Both the position numbers and the translations under genes were made by a program. From positions 1 through 64,000 of the IMG/VR virus record IMGVR_UViG_3300050821_008162: a stretch of DNA of 64,000 nt; one strand, given 5' to 3'. The stretch comes from a virus. The notes beneath the pieces are model-generated. The model was not told the origin of the DNA. It searched no databases and saw only the letters and a program-made list of their open reading frames with translations. Shown piece by piece: positions 8,064 through 14,459 of the stretch. Position 1 is the stretch's first letter; each line of letters begins with the position of its first letter.

Positions 8064-8245
8064 AACGCCTCCCGGCTGCGGTCGGTCAGCACAATGACCA
8101 TCTGCGGCGCGCGTGCCGCCTCGGCCGCAGCAGCGAGGTCGAGCATCCGCTTGGCGAGATCGCTCTCGCCCAATGCCTCGGCGATCTCGGCGGAGCGCCG
8201 GCACTGCTCGGGGTCGAGGCGCGCGGGGGACCAGGGCGAGGTCAT
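8060..8245 (-). CDS. Hypothetical protein, 61 aa
   Basis: A short helical protein (MTSPWSPARLDPEQCRRSAEIAEALGE) rich in Ala. It overlaps the next gene by 4 bases. There are no recognisable motifs. Its confidence as a gene comes from the unbroken chain of ATGA junctions on both sides. Confidence 0.65.
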   Translation of the reverse strand: MTSPWSPARLDPEQCRRSAEIAEALGESDLAKRMLDLAAAAEAARAPQMVIVLTDRSREAL

Positions 8246-8415
8246 TTGAGGTTCCCCGCGTCGTCGTATTCGGGCTCGTCCTGGCGCGGCGGCCGGCTCA
8301 TCCCCTCAAGGATGCGCATCGCCTCGCCGAGGTGATGCTGTGTCTTGTTGGCCAGCGTGACGATGGCATCGCACGCCGCGATCGCGTCGAGCCGTTGCTT
8401 CTCGGTCAGGTACAT
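8242..8415 (-). CDS. Hypothetical protein, 57 aa
   Basis: A 57-codon gene starting at the ATG 8413-8415 (MYLTEKQRLDAIAACDAIVT). Its stop overlaps the ATG of the following gene by 4 bases, which together with reading-frame continuity makes it credible. It looks helical with an acidic C-terminus. No function recognised. Confidence 0.6.
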   Translation of the reverse strand: MYLTEKQRLDAIAACDAIVTLANKTQHHLGEAMRILEGMSRPPRQDEPEYDDAGNLK

Positions 8416-8428
8416 GGGCGCCCCCCCT

Positions 8429-8611
8429 CTAGAAGCAGGTGTCGCAGGTGCAGTGCTCGTGCTTCCCGCTCTCGCAGAACGCGCTCGCGTCGTGCCACGG
8501 GAAGAACGTGTTGCCTGCCTCGCGCTCGCGATCGCAGTAGGCGCACTGCCCCGGCTTCAACTGGTGGCGGCGCAGAAGGCGCTGGCCCTCGATCTGCTCG
8601 GCGATGCTCAT
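8429..8611 (-). CDS. Small Cys/His-rich protein, 60 aa
   Basis: Starts MSIAEQIEGQRLLRRHQLKP at 8611 and overlaps the stop of the previous gene (ATGA). The C-terminal 38 residues carry CAYC and then an FCESGKHEHCTCDTCF ending, giving at least seven Cys/His ligands. One or two zinc ions are likely. Comparable mini zinc fingers in early phage operons bind host proteins or nucleic acid. No family is recognised. Confidence 0.7.
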   Translation of the reverse strand: MSIAEQIEGQRLLRRHQLKPGQCAYCDREREAGNTFFPWHDASAFCESGKHEHCTCDTCF

Positions 8612-8814
8612 GCGACCCTCCTCAACGAAATGACGTTGCCGATGCTGCCCAACTCCCTGTTGCGCTCCGCCTCGGGCAGGCCGATTGCGATCAGGCGCGC
8701 CCGGTAGATCGCCATCGCGAACGAGAGATCCTGCCGGCAGGTGTCCTTGAACTCGCGCTTGGCCTCGGCCAGCTTCGCGGCCCGGGTCTCGTCGCGCTCC
8801 GCCCTGTCCTGCAT
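8608..8814 (-). CDS. Hypothetical helical protein, 68 aa
   Basis: I choose the ATG at 8812-8814 (MQDRAERDETRAAKLAEAK) because GGAGG lies 7 bases upstream. An alternative ATG at 8832 would add six residues and overlap the previous gene. The sequence is a long amphipathic helix with alternating charges followed by IYRARLIAIGLP. Function unknown. Confidence 0.65.
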   Translation of the reverse strand: MQDRAERDETRAAKLAEAKREFKDTCRQDLSFAMAIYRARLIAIGLPEAERNRELGSIGNVISLRRVA

Positions 8815-8816
8815 CG

Positions 8817-9191
8817 TCAGTCCTCCACGCACACGGGCTCGGGGAAGTGCTGGGCGAAGAACGCAGCGTCGTCCCGCGCCGCCTTGTAGAGGTCGGACGG
8901 ATCGGGCCGGCTGCCCTCCTCGATCGCGGTCGGGATCTCATCGATGCAGCTGTGGACGATCGACGCAGTGACCCAGCGGAAGAGTTCCGTGTCACGGACC
9001 AGCGTGGCGTCCGGGTCGCCCTTGATCGGGCCCGAGAGCGTCACTGCGTGGATGTCCCACTCGTAGCCATCCCGCTTATTGCCGGTGAACGAGATGACGC
9101 ACTCGCCCTCGATGAGGGCAATGCGTCGCAATTCCTCGCCAACCCGCACCAGCAGCGGCACGTCGCTGAACTGATAGGAGATTTCACGCAT
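8817..9191 (-). CDS. Hypothetical protein, 124 aa
   Basis: First gene after the repressor. It contains GECVISFTGNKRDGYEWDIHAVTLSG, suggesting beta-strands, and a C-terminal helical region. No motif is recognised. Its place directly after the repressor, with an 8-base overlap, means that it is transcribed with the repressor in the lysogen, so it could be a lysogeny-expressed accessory factor. Confidence 0.7.
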   Translation of the reverse strand: MREISYQFSDVPLLVRVGEELRRIALIEGECVISFTGNKRDGYEWDIHAVTLSGPIKGDPDATLVRDTELFRWVTASIVHSCIDEIPTAIEEGSRPDPSDLYKAARDDAAFFAQHFPEPVCVED

Positions 9192-9573
9192 GGGTCACCT
9201 CCTTCTTGCGGGACAGGGTGCGCAGGAGGCCCAGCATGCGGTCGCGCAATTCGCTGTCGGAGATTCCGTTGAAGGCGTCCGCCGCCAGCACCGTTTCCCG
9301 CGATGTCGCGAGCACCTCGATGGCATCCTCGGTTCCGTTCTGCCGAGGGAAAAAGGATTCGATCGGCTGTTGCAGGTGATCGGCGATCACGAAAAGGTCC
9401 GCCGCGGACAGCCGCGTCCCACCTGTCTCATACTTTTGGTACTGTTGGGTGCTGACGCCCAGGAGTTTCCCACACTTTTGCTGCGAGACTTTCTGGTGCT
9501 GCCGCGCAACTTTCAACTTAGTTGCGATGTATTCAGCAGTATCAACATTCGTGAGACTTTTGGCCGGCTGCAT
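9184..9573 (-). CDS. XRE-family helix-turn-helix repressor (CI-like)
   Basis: A 129-residue protein with an XRE/Cro-CI DNA-binding domain at about residues 15-75: VARQHQKVSQQKCGKLLGVSTQQYQKYETG is the HTH, followed by RLSAADLFVIADHLQQPIESFF. The C-terminal 50 residues lack a LexA/CI-type S24 peptidase and look like a short oligomerisation tail. It is transcribed divergently from the gcrA operon, and the intergenic region contains inverted repeats that would serve as operators. This makes it the best candidate lysogeny repressor, although a repressor of early genes only is also possible. Confidence 0.85.
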   Translation of the reverse strand: MQPAKSLTNVDTAEYIATKLKVARQHQKVSQQKCGKLLGVSTQQYQKYETGGTRLSAADLFVIADHLQQPIESFFPRQNGTEDAIEVLATSRETVLAADAFNGISDSELRDRMLGLLRTLSRKKEVTHA

Positions 9574-9610
9574 GGACGCTTCCCGTTAACGCTTGAGACC
9601 GCCGCTGCTA

Positions 9611-9639
9611 ACAATGGTTGCAGCTAGTTTCGTCGTCAA
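9611..9639 (-). promoter_or_regulatory. Candidate promoter for the repressor operon
   Basis: On the minus strand TTGACG (9634-9639) is followed after 17 bases by CATTGT (9611-9616), a strong -35 with a weak -10. Transcription would start about 30 bases before the repressor ATG. A GTGGGAC half-site at 9640-9646 abuts the -35, suggesting regulation of this promoter. Confidence 0.45.
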
Positions 9640-9669
9640 GTGGGACCGGGGTATTTTTTTAAGACTGTC

Positions 9670-9698
9670 TTGACGAAGAGACTCGGCGCGTCTCAAAC
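9670..9698 (+). promoter_or_regulatory. Candidate early rightward promoter
   Basis: TTGACG at 9670-9675, a 17-base spacer and TCAAAC at 9693-9698. The -35 is strong and the -10 poor, which suits an activated promoter. The -10 lies inside the perfect palindrome at 9690-9704, and the spacer contains a GACTC (GANTC) at 9680-9684, the sequence methylated by CcrM and used by GcrA in Caulobacter. Confidence 0.45.
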
Positions 9699-9766
9699 TG
9701 AGACTGTCAGCACCAGTCCCACTCTCCGTGGGACCAAAAGAGTACAGGCGTCTCACAGATTGAGAT
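9678..9766. promoter_or_regulatory. Operator-like inverted repeats of the lysogeny switch
   Basis: Four dyads lie between the divergent operons: GAGAC-N7-GTCTC at 9678-9694, the perfect GTCTCA-AAC-TGAGAC at 9690-9704, GTCCCAC-N5-GTGGGAC at 9716-9734, and GTCTCA-N5-TGAGAT at 9750-9766. The first two overlap the candidate rightward promoter. The repressor encoded next to them is the natural ligand. The GTCCCAC dyad differs enough that a second protein might bind it. Confidence 0.6.
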
Positions 9767-9853
9767 CGGGTAGCCGCGCGCGTTCGCCCGCGCCGGTGAG
9801 AGCGCGTGCGTTCGCCGACGCTCGCGTGAGAGCGCCTGCATGGGAGAAAACGG

Positions 9854-10390
9854 GTGAATCCCCTAGAAATTCCGGCAGGTTGGACCGACGAGCGCGTCGA
9901 GGCCCTCAAGCGGCTGTGGGCCGACGGCCTGAGCGTGTCGAAGATCGCCGCCGCGATCGGCGGTGGTCTCAGTCGCAATGCCGTGATTGGGAAGGTTCAC
10001 CGACTCGGATTGAGCGGTCGCAAGGAGAAGGTCAGCTGCCGTGCCACGCCGGCACGCAATAGCGCCAGTCGACGACGAACCAAGTCATGGCCGCCCCCTT
10101 CCCGTACAACGGCGGGTACGCGCACGGCGTCCCGTCCTGTTCTTTTCTACGCAGAAGTCCTTGCTGCAACTCAAGCATGTCACCCAGAGCCGATCAAGTT
10201 GAAATTTGACGCCCTGGGCATGCGGAATTGCAGGTACCCCTTTGGCCACCCCGGGACGCCCGACTTCTTCTTCTGCGGCATTCCCGAGGCGGATTTCCCT
10301 GAACAACCATACTGCTCGTTCCACCGGCGCTGGTGCGGCGGCGGATATGGCAACCGCCCGCAACGGGCCTATTGGAGGAAGAAAACATGA
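9854..10390 (+). CDS. gcrA: GcrA-family cell-cycle regulator
   Basis: A 178-residue protein from a GTG start with GGAG 7 bases upstream. Residues 10-55 (WTDERVEALKRLWADGLSVSK ... RNAVIGKVHRLGL) are the GcrA DNA-binding HTH. The C-terminus, after a basic low-complexity linker, has CRYPFGHP ... FFFCG ... YCSFHRRWC, the Cys-rich domain that in cellular GcrA contacts sigma70 RNA polymerase. GcrA binds promoters with CcrM-methylated GANTC sites in alphaproteobacteria. As the first gene of the rightward operon it could redirect transcription to phage promoters or time it to the host cycle. The linker is longer than usual. Confidence 0.85.
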   Translation: MNPLEIPAGWTDERVEALKRLWADGLSVSKIAAAIGGGLSRNAVIGKVHRLGLSGRKEKVSCRATPARNSASRRRTKSWPPPSRTTAGTRTASRPVLFYAEVLAATQACHPEPIKLKFDALGMRNCRYPFGHPGTPDFFFCGIPEADFPEQPYCSFHRRWCGGGYGNRPQRAYWRKKT

Positions 10391-11031
10391 GCGTGCGTGG
10401 GAAACGCGGCGAACCGCCGCAGGTCAACGGTTCCGCCCCACCGGAGACTGAGACACCTCCCGGCGAGGTCCCGGCCGAGACCGAGACCAAGAAGAACGAC
10501 AAGGTCGAGTTGACGCTCGATCAGGCGCGTTCCCTGACCGGCCAGTGGGTGGAAAAGGTCAATGCCCAGCACAACAAGACGGACGACGCCAAGGAGGCCT
10601 ATGAAAGCGAAAGAGGCTCCCTGCGCGAGTTGTTCAAGCAGGTGAAGGGGGAGCTCGGGCAAGAGGGACTCGATCGGGTCAAACTGCTCGTCAAGCTAAA
10701 GCGGGACCCCGAGGCCGAACACCGTCTCCGCCAGCAGATCGAGACGATCATGTGGGCGGTGCAGTACGCCGAGGCCCTGCCGGGCCAGCAGTTGCAACTC
10801 ATCACGGACCTCACGCCCATCGAGGACCGCGCTTTCGAGCAGGGCAAGGATCTCGGCTGGCGTGGGCTGCCCTACAACTCGCGCTATGGGCTGGGCACTG
10901 CCGCAGATCGACGCTTCCAGGAGGGGTACGTCGAGGGCCAGGCAATCCTCTCCAAGGGCTTCAAGCCGCTGGAGAAGCCGCCGGAGCCGATCGGGGACGC
11001 CGAGGCGACGCACGAGGTCAAAGCCTCATGA
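10387..11031 (+). CDS. Hypothetical early protein, 214 aa
   Basis: Starts at the ATG 10387 overlapping the gcrA stop (ATGA). Residues 1-38 are disordered, Pro/Glu/Thr-rich. Residues 40-130 form charged helices, and the C-terminal region contains LGWRGLPYNSRYGLGTAADRRF, a motif-like block found in phage early proteins of unknown role. It has no Cys cluster or nucleotide-binding loop. Its position between GcrA and the resolvase suggests replication or recombination. Confidence 0.75.
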   Translation: MSVRGKRGEPPQVNGSAPPETETPPGEVPAETETKKNDKVELTLDQARSLTGQWVEKVNAQHNKTDDAKEAYESERGSLRELFKQVKGELGQEGLDRVKLLVKLKRDPEAEHRLRQQIETIMWAVQYAEALPGQQLQLITDLTPIEDRAFEQGKDLGWRGLPYNSRYGLGTAADRRFQEGYVEGQAILSKGFKPLEKPPEPIGDAEATHEVKAS

Positions 11032-11585
11032 CCCTCGCCGGGCCGATCCTCGCCTTGGACCTCGCGAACAAGACCGGGTTCGCCATTGGCGAGCCGTTCT
11101 CTGTTCCCCGGTCCGGGATGGTGACGCTCAAGCGATCTGATGAAGCGCGCGCACGGGCGATGGGCAACCTGATCGCCTGGCTGCAAGAGCAATGGAAGGG
11201 CGCCAAGCCGGCTCTGGTGGTTCGTGAGGCGCCATTCCCCCTGGAGGCGTTCCGCAAGCGGCACAACTCGCAGGCCGCTGCGGAACTCGCCTACGGCCTC
11301 CACGGGGTCCTCGAAGGGATGTGCGACCGGTTCAACGTGCGGCTGGAGTCCGTTCACCCGGCCACAGCGAGGAAGCACTTTATCGGCCGCGCAAATGCCG
11401 GCGAGCGCAGCACCACCAAGGCGACGGTGGTCGCGCGCTGCCACGTCCTGCGGCTGATGCCGAAGGATTGCTTTGACGACAATCGGGCCGACGCCCTCGC
11501 CGTGTGGGATTGGGCCTGCGCCACCTTCGGCCAGCGGTCGGGTCAGGTCAGCGCGCTCTACCTGTTTGGGGAGCGGCCGCGATGA
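11028..11585 (+). CDS. RuvC-like Holliday junction resolvase
   Basis: A 185-residue protein with an RNase H-like fold. The first strand ILALDLANKTGFAIG carries catalytic D11. A second acidic residue is E67 in LVVREAPF, and the C-terminal helix contains DDNRADALAVWDW, with D150/D151 and D155 completing the metal site. These match the four-acid arrangement of RuvC. It would resolve branched DNA before packaging. Overlaps with both neighbours are 4 bases. Bacterial RuvC and phage homologues have similar length. Confidence 0.82.
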   Translation: MTLAGPILALDLANKTGFAIGEPFSVPRSGMVTLKRSDEARARAMGNLIAWLQEQWKGAKPALVVREAPFPLEAFRKRHNSQAAAELAYGLHGVLEGMCDRFNVRLESVHPATARKHFIGRANAGERSTTKATVVARCHVLRLMPKDCFDDNRADALAVWDWACATFGQRSGQVSALYLFGERPR

Positions 11586-12053
11586 AGGCGCTGACGATCT
11601 GGCAGCCATGGGCGACGCTCATCATGATTGGGGCGAAGCCGTACGAGTTCCGGCGCTGGGATTTCCGCGAACGGTCGCGCTCGCTCGTCGGGCAGCGCAT
11701 CGTCATCCACGCGGGTAGCCGGCCGGTGAAGCCGTCCGAGATCGAGGACATCCTCGAGCGCATCGGCGATCATATCTCGTCACTCCGGCGCGAGACCGCC
11801 ATGCCGCTGTTGGAGCGCCTGCGCGCGGCACACAAGTGTCGCGGGGTCGTCCCGCTCGCCGCAAGGCCTCGGTACGGCGGTGCTCGGCGCGCCCAAGAGC
11901 GTCGCGGCGCTGTTCAACTCGCCGGCCGATTCCGATCGCATCGACCATCACATGTGGGCGTGGCCGCTGACCGAGATCATGCCATGGCGGGAACCTGTCC
12001 CAGTTCGAGGCGCGCAGGGCTTCTGGAACTGGCCGCTGCGGGTGCAGCCATGA
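11582..12053 (+). pseudogene. ASCH-domain protein gene interrupted by a +1 frameshift
   Basis: The frame opens with MKALTIWQPWATLIMIGAKP, the typical start of ASCH-domain proteins (RNA- or modified-base-binding fold related to PUA), and continues to PLAA at 11863. The homologous-looking remainder (GLGTAVLGAPKSVAALFNSP ... HHMWAWPLTEI ... GFWNWPLRVQP, stop at 12051-12053) lies in the +1 frame. One extra A at about 11864 in GCCGCAAGG explains the shift. Removing it gives a 156-residue protein whose stop overlaps the next ATG normally. It may be a real mutation, a sequencing error or, less likely, programmed shifting. Confidence 0.8.
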
Positions 12054-12382
12054 AGGAACCGCTGACAGGCCGCCCCGTCACCGACAAATACACGCCGGCG
12101 CAGGTCAAGGAAGCGCAGGAGATTCTCTACCGCGCGATGAAACGCGCGTGCACGCGCGAGCCGGGCAAGGTGCTCGATGTGGCCTACTTCCTCGCGATGA
12201 TGACCGACGTGCTCGCGTGCGTCTACGCAGAGATGGCGGCCGCTGGGCGCCTCATTGAGGAGGGCGGTGTCGAGACGGTCCTGCGCGGGGCGATGACGCT
12301 GATCGAGGACGACTTCCGCCGGACCCTCACCGACCGTCGCAATCACGAACTGGCGGAAGCCGCCAAAGCGACGAGGCAGTGA
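12050..12382 (+). CDS. Hypothetical helical protein, 110 aa
   Basis: Starts MKEPLTGRPVTDKYTPAQVK at the ATG overlapping the true ASCH stop (ATGA). It is all-helical with a hydrophobic VAYFLAMMTDVLACVYAEMAA core but too polar overall to be an integral membrane protein. No family recognised. It lies in the replication operon. Confidence 0.7.
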   Translation: MKEPLTGRPVTDKYTPAQVKEAQEILYRAMKRACTREPGKVLDVAYFLAMMTDVLACVYAEMAAAGRLIEEGGVETVLRGAMTLIEDDFRRTLTDRRNHELAEAAKATRQ

Positions 12383-12696
12383 TGGGCGCCCCCATTCCCG
12401 TCTTGGGCTACCGCAGCCGCACCGACGCCGTGATGGCGCTGCGTGCGCAGGGCAAGAGCTACGCCGAGATCGCCGAGATGATCGGGGTCGACCGGAGGCG
12501 TGTCGCGCAACTCGTCCACATGGGCAAGCGCGCCAAGCGGAAATACGGGGTCGATCTGCACGTCAGCGACAAGATCGCCAGCCAGCTGCTGCCGCACGCG
12601 GCGGAACGCAAGGTCGACCTCCCGACGCTGGCCCTCCGCATCCTTCAGGCGACGGCAGAGGGCGGGCTCATCGACGCCGTGCTCGACGACAGGTGA
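12382..12696 (+). CDS. Helix-turn-helix protein, 104 aa
   Basis: The N-terminal 45 residues include YRSRTDAVMALRAQGKSY and then AEIAEMIGVDRRRVAQLVH, a clear sigma-region-4-like or resolvase-type HTH (short helix, turn at GV, recognition helix). The C-terminal half is helical. It probably binds DNA as an early regulator or a replication factor. A GTG directly before the ATG could also serve as start. It precedes a DnaA-like gene by one gene. Confidence 0.72.
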   Translation: MGAPIPVLGYRSRTDAVMALRAQGKSYAEIAEMIGVDRRRVAQLVHMGKRAKRKYGVDLHVSDKIASQLLPHAAERKVDLPTLALRILQATAEGGLIDAVLDDR

Positions 12697-13031
12697 GGGC
12701 AGTGAGCGCACAGACGCAGTCGATGCGGGACGCGATCGAGCGCGAGGCGGCCGCGAGCGTGGCGAACTTCGACCACCTCGCCGACGCGCTCGCCGACCTG
12801 CTCGACGAGCGCGTGCGGTTCCTCGTGCACTGGCAGGACATCAAGCATCGGCCGGCCAACCCGGACAGCCCGCAGGCGCCGTTCCTCGAGCGCCGGATCG
12901 AAGTGATCGAGCGGGTCGTCGAGCAGAAGCTCCGCGAGGCCCGCGCGCTGGCGTTCTGCCGGGCCTTCCTCCGCGCGCTGCGCGATCGCGAGGGCGAACT
13001 GCGGACCGACGCCTTTGGGAGGTCGCCATGA
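12693..13031 (+). CDS. Hypothetical helical protein, 112 aa
   Basis: Starts with a GTG at 12693 overlapping the preceding stop; a second GTG at 12702 is possible. It is helical throughout with a central VRFLVHWQDIKHRPANPDSP loop and a coiled-coil-like RRIEVIERVVEQKLREARAL. No known domain. It is embedded in the replication gene block. Confidence 0.68.
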   Translation: MRAVSAQTQSMRDAIEREAAASVANFDHLADALADLLDERVRFLVHWQDIKHRPANPDSPQAPFLERRIEVIERVVEQKLREARALAFCRAFLRALRDREGELRTDAFGRSP

Positions 13032-13360
13032 CGTTGCGCGAGATCATGATCGAGGTGGCGATCAAGCACCGGCTGCGGATCGAGGACATCCGCGCCCGCT
13101 CGAAGGTGCCCAAGCTGGTGCGGGCGCGGCAGGAGTTCTGCTACCGCGCGCTCAACGAGACGGGTCGGACCTCGGGCGAGATCGGCTTTTTTATCCGGCG
13201 CGAGCACGCGACGGTGCTCTGGGCGGCGGCGCGGTTCTGCCGCAGCACCGGCTTTCCGCCGCCGCGCGGCATCGACTACTTCGCCAAATCCTACCGCTGG
13301 GGCCATTGGAGCACCTGGCCGTCGCACCGGCACCGGCTCGAAGCGAGGGCCACGACGTGA
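13028..13360 (+). CDS. DnaA domain IV-like DNA-binding protein
   Basis: A 110-residue protein made almost entirely of a domain resembling the C-terminal DNA-binding domain of DnaA: MIEVAIKHRLRIEDIRARSK, the long helix with RARQEFCYRAL, then TSGEIGFFIRREHATVLWAAARF, where REHATVLWA corresponds to the DnaA signature (DHSTV.hA). There is no AAA+ domain. In DnaA this domain reads DnaA boxes at the origin. Here it may mark a phage origin, or compete with or recruit host DnaA. It lies upstream of the DnaB helicase gene. Confidence 0.75.
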   Translation: MTLREIMIEVAIKHRLRIEDIRARSKVPKLVRARQEFCYRALNETGRTSGEIGFFIRREHATVLWAAARFCRSTGFPPPRGIDYFAKSYRWGHWSTWPSHRHRLEARATT

Positions 13361-13959
13361 ACCAGCTTGCCCTCTTTCCCAAGGCGAAGCCGGGGCGCGC
13401 TCGTCCGGTCGAGCCGATCGCGCGCTCGGCCGAGGTCGAGGGGCCGTACCGCTACAAGCTCGAACGGGCGTGGGGTGGCGGGCCTGCCGTCGGCTGGATT
13501 CTTCTGAACCCGAGCACGGCCGACGGCCAGCGCGACGATCCGACCTGCTGGGAGATGATGTGCCACTCGCTCCGCCTGGGCTTCGGCTCGATGGTGGTGG
13601 TGAACGTCTATCCGTACATCACGCCCGACCCAAAAAAGCTCGCCGTGTGGCGGGCGCGGCAGGAGGTGATCGGCTGGATCAACGCCGGCGCCTACCAAGC
13701 CTTCTGCCACAACGCGCGGCGCGCGGCGCGTGCGCTCGACCGCGTGCAGACTCGCATCGTGGCGTGGGGCAACAACGCCGATCTGCGCGACGTCGAGGAT
13801 TTCATGGACCGCATCGCCACCGCGGACCCTGATGACTGCGAGGGCGAGCCGATCGTCTGGCACTGCCTCGGCAAGACGGCCTCCGGCGCGCCCATTCACC
13901 CCCTCGCCCGCGGCAAGCACCGCATCCCGAACGACCAGAGGCTCATTGCCTGGAAATGA
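13357..13959 (+). CDS. DUF1643 family protein
   Basis: A 200-residue protein from a GTG start overlapping the previous stop. The conserved DUF1643 blocks are GWILLNPSTADGQRDDPTCW near residues 45-64, a LGFGSMVVVNVYPY strand, and RIVAWGNNADL. The family has no settled biochemical role, though its alpha/beta fold with conserved NPST...DDPT suggests an enzyme or nucleotide-binding protein. The position in the replication module is typical for it in phages. Confidence 0.85.
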   Translation: MNQLALFPKAKPGRARPVEPIARSAEVEGPYRYKLERAWGGGPAVGWILLNPSTADGQRDDPTCWEMMCHSLRLGFGSMVVVNVYPYITPDPKKLAVWRARQEVIGWINAGAYQAFCHNARRAARALDRVQTRIVAWGNNADLRDVEDFMDRIATADPDDCEGEPIVWHCLGKTASGAPIHPLARGKHRIPNDQRLIAWK

Positions 13960-14459
13960 CGCCCACCGCCGACCATATCGCGATCGCGATCGTCGCCGCC
14001 TGCAAGGAGACCGGGGCGGATCCCGAGCACGTCGCGATGGGCGCCAACACGGCCGGCCGCAAGAGCAATCATTCGATTCCGCGGGCGCGTGCCTATGCGG
14101 CGATCGCGCTGCGCGCGGTGTTTGAGGGTGCGGCCGCGCCGATGATCGCGCGGGCGGTCGGGTACAACAAAGCGGCGACCGGGGCGCTCGCCCAGATCGA
14201 CTTTCAATTCCGCCAGGGCCTCATGCGGTGGTGGGACGACGCCGCCTTCATGCGCGTGGTGGCGGCGCTCGAAGCGATGGTCGGCCAGGTGGAGAAGGAC
14301 GCCGTCGTATTCAAGGGCACGGCGGTGTGCCGCGAGCCGGTGGTGAAGGCGTATCCGATCCTGCGCGCTAAACGCCCGCTCGGCGCCCGGGTGACGGAGG
14401 AAGTGCTCCGCGACCCGGCGCCCGGTCGCTCCGCATTGGAGGCGCGCCGTGGACGCTAG
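13956..14459 (+). CDS. Hypothetical protein, possibly HTH, 167 aa
   Basis: Contains two helical units: HIAIAIVAACKETGADPEHV and RARAYAAIALRAVF ... APMIARAVGYNKAA. The second resembles an HTH in which GYNKAA would start the recognition helix. The C-terminus (about 125-167) is basic and Pro-rich. It overlaps the helicase start by 11 bases. I suspect a DNA-binding early protein but do not recognise a family. Confidence 0.65.
   Translation: MTPTADHIAIAIVAACKETGADPEHVAMGANTAGRKSNHSIPRARAYAAIALRAVFEGAAAPMIARAVGYNKAATGALAQIDFQFRQGLMRWWDDAAFMRVVAALEAMVGQVEKDAVVFKGTAVCREPVVKAYPILRAKRPLGARVTEEVLRDPAPGRSALEARRGR

Noticed and set aside
11582-12053. Programmed frameshift in the ASCH gene
   Set aside because: The shift point GCCGCAAGG is not a slippery heptamer and no stimulatory structure or stop codon is placed as in known +1 sites. 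Mutation or error is simpler, though not excluded.
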